Below are positions 1 to 5,104 of a stretch of DNA of 5,104 bases, one piece after another; positions within the stretch are counted from its first letter, which is position 1; the number at the start of each line of letters is the position of its first letter. The stretch is taken from NCBI GenBank assembly GCA_003567055.1, contig PXAW01000445.1, forward strand, positions 1 through 5,104. The letters are read 5' to 3'. The DNA comes from Hyphomicrobiales bacterium. GTDB lineage: Bacteria > Pseudomonadota > Alphaproteobacteria > Rhizobiales > Beijerinckiaceae. The notes below the pieces were generated by a model, which saw only the letters and a program-made list of their open reading frames with translations, did no database searches and was not told the DNA's origin. The translations under genes were made by a program, and so were the position numbers.

Positions 1-80
1 GCTACGAGGTGGTGCGCCGGCGCGACACCTATGAGAACCTCATCGCCCAGGACCACCTGCCCGACTGGCTGCTCGGCTGA
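1..80 (+). CDS. C-terminal end of an unidentified protein (partial)
   Basis: A reading frame open from the left edge ends at TGA 78-80. The visible tail reads YEVVRRRDTYENLIAQDHLP followed by DWLLG, from codon 3-5 onward. It is rich in charged residues with no membrane or signal character, and ends in a short hydrophobic stretch. Codons are GC-ending, like the genes to its right. I do not recognise the family from about 25 residues. It is called coding because its stop lies only 12 bases before the stop of the convergent cytochrome gene, a normal tail-to-tail arrangement, and because codon bias continues to the stop. No terminator hairpin fits between the two genes. Confidence 0.6.
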   Translation, partial: YEVVRRRDTYENLIAQDHLPDWLLG

Positions 81-92
81 TCCCGCCGTGCC

Positions 93-1334
93 TCACTCCG
101 TCACCCGCGCCAGGAATTCCACAAGCGCCTGACGATCTTCATCCGAGGGAATACGCTGCTCGGGCATGCGCGTGCCGGGCGTGTAGGCCTCGGGGCCGTA
201 TTCGAACAGTTCGGCCACCGTGCGCGGTGTCCAGACGATATCCATCTCGCGCAGGGCCTGCGAATAATCATATCCCTCGGCAGTGCCGATGCGGCGACCG
301 AAAATGCCGTGCATGGTCGGCCCGGCGCGGTTGCCGTCATCGGGGGTGAGCGCATGGCACAGCGCGCAGGAACGCCAGACTTCGGCGCCCCGGCTGCCAT
401 CGTCGAAAGCGATTTCCGTCGGCGCCTCGCCGCTGCCGCGCGGCTCGCCCGTGGCGAGATCCCAGCGCCGGATCAGCCCGTCCTGCCCGCCGGTGAGCAG
501 GTCATCGGACGTGATCGCGAGCGACCAGATCGCGCCCTGCTCGGGCAGGAGCGTGTGGCGGCTGGCCAGATCGCCGGCATCGAGCAGCCAGACTTCCCCC
601 GTCACCGACGCAGCGGCGACGACCCCGTTCCCGGCGGTGATGCTCACCAGCGGACGCTCCGATAGCTGGCGCTCCTGCGTCATCGCGTCACCATCGGTGA
701 CACGCAATGCGCCATCGGCGAAGATGATCGCCACACCCGTATCGAGGACGGCGAGGCCGTTTGGCGAATCGGGCAGCCCGAGGCTTCCCGCGAGAGCGCC
801 GTCGCGCCAGGTGGCGAGGCGCAGATCGGAGCCGATGCTGAGCAGATCGCCATCCGCGCGATAGGCGATGCCGGTGACCATGCCCTGATGCGCATCGACG
901 AGTTGCGCTTCGTTTGCGGTGAGATCCACGAGCTGGATGCGCCCGTCCCAGCTCGCTGCGGCGAGCACCGTGCCGTCCGGCGAGACCGCGAGTTCGGCGA
1001 CGGGCCCCTGATGCAGGCCGGTGGTGAAACGCGGCTCACGTGCATCCGCGTCCCACAGGGCGATGCGCCCGTCCTGGCCCGCAGTGGCGAAGCCGCCATC
1101 GGGCAGGAAGGCGGTGGCGGTGACGCTGCCGTCATGGAAGCGCAGCACCAGCCGTGCCACCGCGCTCTCAGCGTCCCAGACGATGGCGCGGGTATCGAAC
1201 GAGCCGGAGAGCACCGCCGCGCCCTCCACCGCCAGGGCGCTGACCGGCCCACCATGGCCCTGCAGATCCTGCGCGGCGGCGGGAGCGACGAGCAGCGTCG
1301 GAGCGAACAGCACGGCGAGCATGAAACGGCGCAA
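93..1334 (-). CDS. Exported WD40 beta-propeller / class I cytochrome c fusion protein
   Basis: This 413-residue protein is probably a periplasmic redox protein. Residues 1-22 form a signal peptide: RR, a hydrophobic core (FMLAVLFAPTLLV), then APAAAQ before D23. Residues 24-300 hold about seven WD40-like blades. The clearest are the GH...IVWD unit (27-54), the DG...IALWD unit (68-95), the HQG...LVDL unit (108-138), the HQG...LATW unit (149-176) and the last one ending RRWDL (267-293). Blades 5 and 6 are degenerate, but seven would close one propeller. Residues 311-413 are a cytochrome c2-like domain: heme-binding CALCH at 323-327, a GPTMHGIFGRRIGT segment, and M390 in GTRMP as likely sixth ligand. 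Propeller-cytochrome fusions are known, with the propeller thought to be a docking or sensing platform; partner and substrate cannot be read here. The TTG start was chosen because a strong ribosome site lies 7 bases upstream and the signal peptide begins there. ATG at 1320-1322 is the alternative, and the frame upstream to 1445 is non-signal-like. The gene is probably monocistronic. Confidence 0.9.
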   Translation of the reverse strand: MRRFMLAVLFAPTLLVAPAAAQDLQGHGGPVSALAVEGAAVLSGSFDTRAIVWDAESAVARLVLRFHDGSVTATAFLPDGGFATAGQDGRIALWDADAREPRFTTGLHQGPVAELAVSPDGTVLAAASWDGRIQLVDLTANEAQLVDAHQGMVTGIAYRADGDLLSIGSDLRLATWRDGALAGSLGLPDSPNGLAVLDTGVAIIFADGALRVTDGDAMTQERQLSERPLVSITAGNGVVAAASVTGEVWLLDAGDLASRHTLLPEQGAIWSLAITSDDLLTGGQDGLIRRWDLATGEPRGSGEAPTEIAFDDGSRGAEVWRSCALCHALTPDDGNRAGPTMHGIFGRRIGTAEGYDYSQALREMDIVWTPRTVAELFEYGPEAYTPGTRMPEQRIPSDEDRQALVEFLARVTE

Positions 1335-1341
1335 TGAAAAA

Positions 1342-1349
1342 CCCTCCCC
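1342..1349 (-). promoter_or_regulatory. Ribosome binding site deciding the TTG start
   Basis: Read on the minus strand, GGGGAGGG lies 7 bases before TTG (1334-1332). No comparable site lies at usable spacing before the ATG four codons downstream or before the distant ATG at 1445. This supports TTG as the start of the propeller-cytochrome gene and gives a protein beginning directly with a signal peptide. Confidence 0.75.
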
Positions 1350-1387
1350 GCAGCGACAGGCACATCCGGACGACCGGGATTGCCGCA

Positions 1388-1416
1388 AGGTTATGTCAGC
1401 ATCGGGTGGCTGACAA
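1388..1416 (-). promoter_or_regulatory. Candidate promoter of the propeller-cytochrome gene with embedded inverted repeat
   Basis: On the minus strand a -35-like TTGTCA (1416-1411, 5 of 6 matches to TTGACA) is followed by exactly 17 bases and a -10-like TAACCT (1393-1388, 3 of 6). The perfect inverted repeat TGTCAGC-N8-GCTGACA (1394-1415) fills the spacer and overlaps the -35 box, where a repressor would be expected to block polymerase. Transcription would start near 1381 and leave a leader of roughly 45-50 bases before the TTG start. The -10 match is weak, so either an activator or a different sigma factor may be involved, or the box may be chance. Confidence 0.45.
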
Positions 1417-1493
1417 TGCGGCGGGTTGCGGTTGGATTGCCGCATGTCGGATGAGGGGAACGATGGCGCGCACAGCCCGGGATTCGCGAAAAA

Positions 1494-1940
1494 TCAGGCG
1501 ATTTCCTTCAACCCGCCGCCGGAGGTCCAGTCATTGACGAGGCGCTTGCGCTTGGCGCGCCGGCGCAGGACCGTCTTGAGCTTGCTCTTCAAAAGCGTGA
1601 TGTCGAACGGCTTCAGCAGGAAGGCGTCGACGCCGGCGGCATGCGCCGTGGTGACCTGCTCGAAGGTGATCGAGGTCTCGGTGAGGATGAAGGCGATCTT
1701 GTAGAGGTTCTCGTCGCTCTTGACCGCCTTGAGGATCTGCATCCCGTCCACCGGCTCGAGATCGAGATCGGAGACGATCAGACCGTAATTGCCGCGCCGG
1801 ATCATCTCCAGCCCCTCGACGCCGGAAGTCGTCATCTCGACTTCCTCGAATCCGAGCCGGTTGAAGATCTCGACGACGAGTTTGCCGATCTTGTGGTTGT
1901 CATCGATGATCAGAACTGAGGGAAACGGATCGTCCGCCAT
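1494..1940 (-). CDS. Single-domain response regulator (CheY-like receiver)
   Basis: This 148-residue protein is a stand-alone receiver, predicted to be a cytoplasmic phosphoacceptor. The full active site is visible: acidic pair D13-D14, phosphorylatable D58 in IVSDLDL, T87 in the ILTET strand and K110 in FLLKPF. G66 lies eight residues after D58, as in CheY. It differs from CheY in having E62-P63 where Pro usually sits four residues after the Asp. There is no output domain; after the receiver fold comes a basic stretch (RRRAKRKR, 126-133) and a short tail to 148. Such proteins usually act by protein contact or as phosphorelay shuttles. The start is firm: GGGGGAGGG lies 6 bases upstream. It follows the BLUF gene by 41 bases on the same strand, so the two are probably one operon. 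No histidine kinase is in the window. Confidence 0.92.
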   Translation of the reverse strand: MADDPFPSVLIIDDNHKIGKLVVEIFNRLGFEEVEMTTSGVEGLEMIRRGNYGLIVSDLDLEPVDGMQILKAVKSDENLYKIAFILTETSITFEQVTTAHAAGVDAFLLKPFDITLLKSKLKTVLRRRAKRKRLVNDWTSGGGLKEIA

Positions 1941-1946
1941 GGATTA

Positions 1947-1955
1947 CCCTCCCCC
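1947..1955 (-). promoter_or_regulatory. Ribosome binding site of the response regulator
   Basis: On the minus strand GGGGGAGGG is followed by 6 bases and then ATG at 1940. It is an unusually long purine-rich site and suggests efficient translation independent of the upstream BLUF gene. The rest of the 41-base gap holds the palindrome TTTCCGGAAA (1956-1965), which overlaps a CCGG-AAAA-CCGG repeat (1959-1970). This could fold weakly between the two genes, but it has no T-run and does not look like a terminator. Confidence 0.65.
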
Positions 1956-1981
1956 TTTCCGGAAAACCGGCATCGCCACCC

Positions 1982-2443
1982 TCATGTCAGCACCTCGATG
2001 CCGCGCTTCGCCAGCAGGCTGGATTGCAATTCGATGATGAATTCGCGCAGCCACCCGGCCTTGGGCGTGCCGCGCGTATAGGCTTCTTCGAGATTGTACC
2101 TGTCGAGGATATCGTTGAAGCCGGCTTCGCGGTCGATCAGTTCCAGCGACGGCAGGAGCTCGCGCCGGGGCACTTCGCGCCATTCCACGATGCGCACTTC
2201 CTTGTGGCGGCTGTCCTGCGAGATGCGGTTGAAGGTCTGGTTGAGCGCGTCGCGATCACCTTCCAGCATCTGCGTGAACCAGCCCTTGTCGTGCACGAGG
2301 ATGCTGGTCATCAGCGAGAACTCGTTCTGGCGGCGGCTGGTGCGGATGAGATTCGCGATCTGCTCCTTGCGCTGCTCGATGTCGGAGTCGAGCGCGGAGC
2401 GGCTGTAATAGATGATCCGGCTGTGACTGCTGCGCGACAGCAT
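1982..2443 (-). CDS. BLUF-domain blue-light photoreceptor (short type)
   Basis: This 153-residue protein matches the BLUF fold (sensor of blue light using FAD) across residues 9-100. The flavin-site residues are present: Y12 in RIIYYSR (Tyr21 of AppA), N40 in SRRQN (Asn45) and Q58 in FTQMLEG (Gln63). The Asn-to-Gln spacing of 18 equals that of AppA, and ISQDSRH (74-80) is the usual helix-end motif. Oddities: the usual TG after Asn is T46-S47, the first helix region is about four residues longer than in AppA, and the strand that carries Trp104/Met106 in AppA reads RRELLPSLEL with neither residue. Residues 103-153 form a helical C-terminal cap and no effector domain is attached, so the output must be through a partner. 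ATG 2443 was chosen because AAGGAG lies 6 bases upstream; an in-frame ATG at 2518 would add 25 unconserved residues. It is the first gene of the apparent operon with the receiver. Confidence 0.88.
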   Translation of the reverse strand: MLSRSSHSRIIYYSRSALDSDIEQRKEQIANLIRTSRRQNEFSLMTSILVHDKGWFTQMLEGDRDALNQTFNRISQDSRHKEVRIVEWREVPRRELLPSLELIDREAGFNDILDRYNLEEAYTRGTPKAGWLREFIIELQSSLLAKRGIEVLT

Positions 2444-2602
2444 GCAAGGCTCCTTGTTCAGGGAGAAGCATTGCCAGAGCGAAGATAAAAAAGCGTAAAG
2501 TCGGCGCAGCGTGTGCACAAACAGCCATCGGGGCCGTGCCTCCCGCGCGCTGGTGCTGCCGCGGGGGATGATGATAAATGAATCCGTCCCTTGTGCTGAC
2601 GG
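2444..2602. promoter_or_regulatory. Divergent intergenic region between the BLUF operon and the transporter
   Basis: These 159 bases separate two divergent start codons and must hold both promoters. The part at 2480-2500 is AT-richer (GATAAAAAAGCGTAAAG) than its surroundings. On the plus strand TTGCCA (2471-2476) and TAAAGT (2490-2495) resemble -35 and -10 boxes, but the 13-base spacing is too short for sigma70. On the minus strand TTGTGC and TACGCT at 17-base spacing match only half of each consensus. No box can be assigned with confidence. Another in-frame ATG cluster (ATGATG at 2568) lies just upstream of the transporter in a different frame. Confidence 0.4.
2450..2455 (-). promoter_or_regulatory. 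Ribosome binding site deciding the BLUF start
   Basis: On the minus strand AAGGAG lies 6 bases before ATG 2443, fixing the start there. Its GGAG (2453-2450) can pair with CTCC (2465-2462) across an 8-base loop. That four-pair stem could mask the site weakly, but it is too short to call a switch. Confidence 0.65.
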
Positions 2603-3889
2603 ATGGTTGCATTGTCGAATCCCGCCCCGATCTACGACGATTCACACATCGATTCCCGCCGCGCCTGGACCCGGCTCGGGATCGCCGTCGCGCTGAGCGC
2701 CATCGGCGGGGTCGGAATGTGGTCGGTGGTGGTGGCGCTGCCTGCCGTGCAGGAGGAGTTCGGCGTGCAGCGCGCCGGCGCCTCCTTCCCCTATGCGCTG
2801 GCCATGGTGGGATTCGCCTTCGGCGGCATCCTGATGGGCCGGATCGCGGACCGGTTCGGCATCGTCTTTCCGCTGGTCGGCGGCGCTTTCGCGCTCGCCC
2901 TCGGCTATATCCTCGCCGGATTCTCGACGAGCATCCTGCAATTTGCGCTGGCACACGGCATCCTGATCGGCTTTCTCGGCTCCTCGGCCTCGTTCGGACC
3001 GCTGATCGCGGAAATCTCGCACTGGTTCAGGAAGCGGCGCGGCATCGCGGTGGCGGTCTGCGCCTCGGGGAATTACCTCGCCGGCACGTTCTGGCCGCCG
3101 GTGGTGCAGTTCTTCATCGAGGAAGCGGGCTGGCGGGCAACGCATATCGGCATCGGCCTGTTCTGCCTCGCCACGATGATCCCGCTGGCGATGCTGCTGC
3201 GCAAGCGCGCCCCCGCCCTGCCCGAGCCGGTGCCCGGCGCCGTCATCGCCAATCCGGCCCGCGAGGGGCTCGGCCTGTCGACGGGCACGCTGCAGACGCT
3301 TCTGCTGATCGCCGGCGTCTCCTGCTGCGTCGCCATGGCGATGCCGCAGGTGCATATCGTGGCCTATTGTACCGATCTCGGGATCGGCGCCGCGCGCGGG
3401 GCGGAGATGCTGTCGCTGATGCTCGCCTTCGGCATCGTCAGCCGCATCGCCTCCGGCTTCATCGCCGACAGGATCGGCGGGCTCGCCACGCTGCTGCTCG
3501 GCTCCAGCCTGCAGGGCCTCGCGATCGTGCTCTTCGTGCTCTTCGACGGGATGGCCGCGCTCTACATCATCTCGGCCCTGTTCGGCCTGTTCCAGGGCGG
3601 GATCGTGCCGAGCTACGCCATCGTCGTGCGCGAATATTTCCCCCAGCGCGAGGCCGGCATGCGCGTCGGCATCGTCCTGATGGCGACCCTGTTCGGCATG
3701 GCCTTCGGCGGCTGGCTCTCCGGCGCCATCTTCGACTGGACCGGCTCCTACGACATGGCCTTCCTCAACGGCGTCGCCTGGAACCTCCTCAACATCGCCA
3801 TCATCTCCTTCCTGCTGATGCGCCGGGGTGGAATGCGGTTCAGGCGGGTGCGTGAGGGGAGCGGGAGCGGGAGTGGGGTGCCGGCTTGA
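2603..3889 (+). CDS. MFS transporter, monocarboxylate / oxalate-formate antiporter-like
   Basis: This 428-residue inner-membrane protein has the length and hydrophobicity pattern of a 12-helix major facilitator. Helices fall near residues 23-47, 60-80, 88-107, 112-136, 148-171, 181-199, 229-250, 265-283, 291-313, 316-338, 355-377 and 385-406. The MFS loop 2-3 motif appears as GRIADRFG (79-86) and is echoed as GFIADRIG (285-292) in the second half. The segment WFRKRRGIAVAVCASGNY followed by PP (141-166), then GWRAT (176-180), is the pattern between helices 4 and 6 seen in bacterial MCT / oxalate-formate antiporter relatives. A small organic anion is therefore a reasonable guess, but the substrate is not shown. 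The tail is Arg- and Gly/Ser-rich and cytoplasmic. The start is forced: a stop lies in frame at 2597-2599 and the next Met is inside helix 1. No clear ribosome site precedes the ATG. Confidence 0.9.
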   Translation: MVALSNPAPIYDDSHIDSRRAWTRLGIAVALSAIGGVGMWSVVVALPAVQEEFGVQRAGASFPYALAMVGFAFGGILMGRIADRFGIVFPLVGGAFALALGYILAGFSTSILQFALAHGILIGFLGSSASFGPLIAEISHWFRKRRGIAVAVCASGNYLAGTFWPPVVQFFIEEAGWRATHIGIGLFCLATMIPLAMLLRKRAPALPEPVPGAVIANPAREGLGLSTGTLQTLLLIAGVSCCVAMAMPQVHIVAYCTDLGIGAARGAEMLSLMLAFGIVSRIASGFIADRIGGLATLLLGSSLQGLAIVLFVLFDGMAALYIISALFGLFQGGIVPSYAIVVREYFPQREAGMRVGIVLMATLFGMAFGGWLSGAIFDWTGSYDMAFLNGVAWNLLNIAIISFLLMRRGGMRFRRVREGSGSGSGVPA

Positions 3890-4085
3890 GGGATGAGAAA
3901 ATCGGCTGTGCAGTGTTGAAAAGTGACCCTGAATAGGTATTATTGTTCACGATAAGCTTCTGATTGTGATTCGGGATGGGCTGATCCGGTCGGCGTGGGA
4001 CGCGCTTCGCTCAGTTCAATCCGGAGACAGGCTGGCAGAGCAGCCTTGCGCGCTGTAGCATGCGTGCGAATATGGGAGCGATTGG
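3890..4085. other. Gene-free stretch downstream of the transporter
   Basis: These 196 bases have mixed composition and contain no convincing gene. They hold a good promoter-like sequence at 3916-3943 and a perfect five-pair hairpin GGCTG-GCAGAG-CAGCC at 4030-4045. The hairpin is not followed by a T-run, so no intrinsic terminator for the transporter could be identified. The stretch marks the change from ordinary GC-rich genes to the more heterogeneous right end. Confidence 0.5.
3916..3943 (+). promoter_or_regulatory. Candidate sigma70-type promoter for the small basic gene
   Basis: TTGAAA (3916-3921, 5 of 6 to the -35 consensus), a 16-base spacer and TATTAT (3938-3943, 5 of 6 to the -10 consensus) form the best housekeeping promoter match in the window. 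AATA-GG-TATT (3932-3941) is a small palindrome overlapping the -10 box. Transcription would begin near 3950, leaving a leader of about 135 bases before ATG 4086. The next gene on this strand is the 61-residue protein, so that is the likely target. Confidence 0.55.
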
Positions 4086-4271
4086 ATGATCAGCGGGCGC
4101 AAGAACACATTCTTCCGCGTACAGACCGTCGCACGCGATGCGAAATCCGGCACCTTCCAGACCCGGAACACGCCATCCGGCGGCAAGGTCGTATCAATCC
4201 GCCGCGAGACCTACATCGCAGCAAAGAAGGCCGCGGCGAAAGCTATGGCGCGGATGGCTCACGCTGTTTGA
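4086..4271 (+). CDS. Small, highly basic hypothetical protein (61 aa)
   Basis: The protein begins MISGRKNTFF. It has 13 Lys/Arg and one His against only two acidic residues (D18, E41), so it is strongly positively charged. Residues 15-30 (VARDAKSGTFQTRN) recall a short RDAKTGxF motif seen at the N-terminus of small uncharacterised proteobacterial proteins, a resemblance from memory only. Residues 41-60 are Ala/Lys/Arg-rich and would form an amphipathic helix. A nucleic-acid-binding role is possible from charge alone, but no family is assigned. Support for coding is the ribosome site GGGAG (4074-4078) 7 bases before the ATG and a good promoter upstream. A longer frame (3995-4408) overlaps it completely but has no ribosome site and no protein-like character. 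Confidence 0.6.
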   Translation: MISGRKNTFFRVQTVARDAKSGTFQTRNTPSGGKVVSIRRETYIAAKKAAAKAMARMAHAV

Positions 4272-4404
4272 GCGGCGGGTTAGCGCCACAAGTCAGTATT
4301 CTGGCTATTCCAATCTCCTTGTGGAGAGCGTGTGCAAGGCTCTTTTCCGCAGGCTTTCATTGTGCCAGCGTGTTCCGTGACGAACGGATGCGGAACGGCG
4401 CGGC
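4272..4404. other. Intergenic region before the pentapeptide-repeat gene
   Basis: These 133 bases hold two small perfect hairpins: GGCG-GGTTAG-CGCC (4274-4287), just after the stop of the basic protein, and TCTCC-TTGT-GGAGA (4314-4327). Neither is followed by a T-run. No convincing promoter could be found, and no ribosome site precedes ATG 4405, so the downstream gene may depend on read-through from the promoter near 3930. Confidence 0.4.
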
Positions 4405-5104
4405 ATGAGCGATACGGAAAATGATATAGACACAAGCAAGCTGACCCCGGCCAACCAGAACCCGTGGTACATCCTGATGACGCTGTATGGCGAGCAGGAG
4501 GGGGATGAGATTGATTGGGAACTGCATGAGAAGAATAGGCAGGCTTGGAATTTGTGGATGTTACATCGCTTTTCAAGAGACGAAAGAAATAAATACGCAA
4601 GCATTCAACGGACTGAGCACATAACAGACATCGAATACAGCGACTTTATCAAAGAAATTATTCAAAAATATATCGAAGTATGGGCAGAACGCAATGGTGA
4701 CACATCGCCACCAGCCGATATTCCGAGACAGAAAGCATTTATTGATCTAAGCAATATTATATTTGGAAAGCACTGTAAATTTTCAAAATATATTTTTTTG
4801 CCCCAAATTTCTTTTGAAAGCTCCGTTTTTAAGAAAAAATTATATATTGACAGATCTCATTTTTCCTCATCAGCAGTGTTCGACAAGTGTTTTTTCTGTG
4901 AGGAAATAGAAGCTGACATTTCAGAATTCCAAAAATCGGTGTTTTTTCGAGGATGCAATATTAAATCGGATTTATATTTTCGAAACGGCCGCTTTAAAGA
5001 TTCATTCGTTATGATAAATTCGAAAATAAGCGGAAATGCTTGGTTTTATTTGGCTCATTTTCAAAATATTTCGATATTTGACAAATCTAAATTTCACGGA
5101 GACA
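4405..5104 (+). CDS. Pentapeptide-repeat-like protein (partial, runs off the right end)
   Basis: The frame from ATG 4405 is open for 233 codons to the window edge with no stop, so the gene is real but truncated by the window. Residues 19-52 (NPWYILMTLYGEQ, then ELHEKNRQAWNLWM) match a leader I recall from pentapeptide-repeat proteins of alphaproteobacteria. From about residue 114 the sequence carries spaced aromatic units, for example FESSVF (137-142), FSSSAVF (153-159), FQKSVFF (175-181), FRNGRF (192-197), FQNISIF (219-225) and FDKSKF (225-230). This is the F-x-x-x-x-F spacing of divergent pentapeptide repeats, which fold as a right-handed beta-helix. No signal peptide or membrane segment is seen, so it is probably cytoplasmic or membrane-associated through a missing C-terminus. 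Function is unknown; some family members mimic DNA. The start is the first ATG after an in-frame stop at 4378-4380, without a ribosome site. Composition is about 33% GC over 4561-5100. Confidence 0.75.
   Translation, partial: MSDTENDIDTSKLTPANQNPWYILMTLYGEQEGDEIDWELHEKNRQAWNLWMLHRFSRDERNKYASIQRTEHITDIEYSDFIKEIIQKYIEVWAERNGDTSPPADIPRQKAFIDLSNIIFGKHCKFSKYIFLPQISFESSVFKKKLYIDRSHFSSSAVFDKCFFCEEIEADISEFQKSVFFRGCNIKSDLYFRNGRFKDSFVMINSKISGNAWFYLAHFQNISIFDKSKFHGD

Noticed and set aside
1335..1445. 37-residue upstream extension of the propeller-cytochrome frame
   Set aside because: It is Cys/Arg/Pro-rich, lies ahead of a clear signal peptide, covers the promoter-like sequence and has no ribosome site, while TTG 1334 has one.
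1475..1495. Possible terminator after the response regulator
   Set aside because: The T-run comes before, not after, the CGCG...CGCG stem on the transcribed strand, so it does not fit an intrinsic terminator.
2578..3855. Long open frame (425 residues) on the same strand as the transporter
   Set aside because: It is an Arg/Ala/Pro-rich out-of-frame shadow of the transporter, kept open by high GC; the frame from 2603 gives a proper 12-helix protein.
4005..4075. tRNA-like fragments (CTCAGTTCAATCC and GGCAGAGCAGC)
   Set aside because: They recall tRNA D- and T-arm sequences, but no acceptor stem, anticodon arm or correct order can be built.
3995..4408. 137-residue frame whose stop overlaps the pentapeptide gene start as ATGA
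   Set aside because: The overlap looks like translational coupling, but the frame is Arg-rich and low in structure, lacks a ribosome site and completely covers the better-supported 61-residue gene.
4305..4604. Minus-strand open frames under the start of the pentapeptide gene
   Set aside because: They are antisense to a frame with a recognisable NPWY leader and repeat pattern, have no ribosome site, and read as Ser/Cys-rich noise.

Overview
The window looks like chromosomal DNA of a GC-rich alphaproteobacterium. The genes up to about 3890 have GC-ending codons (one 60-base row of the transporter, 3001-3060, counts to about 67% GC). The cytochrome domain is of the cytochrome c2 type, and a BLUF blue-light sensor, a stand-alone receiver protein and a pentapeptide-repeat protein with an NPWY leader all fit that group. 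Family resemblance was judged by eye, so the genus is left open.

Layout. 1-80: the last codons of an unidentified plus-strand gene. 93-1334 (minus): an exported seven-bladed WD40 propeller fused to a C-terminal class I cytochrome c, convergent with the first gene, starting at TTG, with a promoter-like sequence whose spacer holds a perfect inverted repeat. 1494-1940 and 1982-2443 (minus): an apparent two-gene operon, BLUF photoreceptor first and single-domain CheY-like response regulator second. 2444-2602: a divergent intergenic region. 2603-3889 (plus): a 12-TM MFS transporter resembling the monocarboxylate / oxalate-formate group. 3890-4085: a gene-free stretch with a good sigma70-type promoter. 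4086-4271 (plus): a small, very basic 61-residue protein. 4405-5104 (plus, running off the end): a pentapeptide-repeat-like protein whose DNA falls from about 62% GC at its 5' end to about 33% over the rest.

How the genes may work together. The clearest functional unit is the BLUF-receiver pair: a flavin light sensor co-transcribed with a receiver that has no output domain, suggesting blue light feeding into a phosphorelay. The BLUF protein keeps the flavin-site Tyr, Asn and Gln but lacks the Trp/Met signalling strand of AppA-type BLUF domains, so its output may be unusual. The transporter is divergent from this operon and could share control with it. The propeller-cytochrome is probably a separate periplasmic redox unit. 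The right end (about 3900-5104) looks like an accessory region with acquired, AT-rich DNA.
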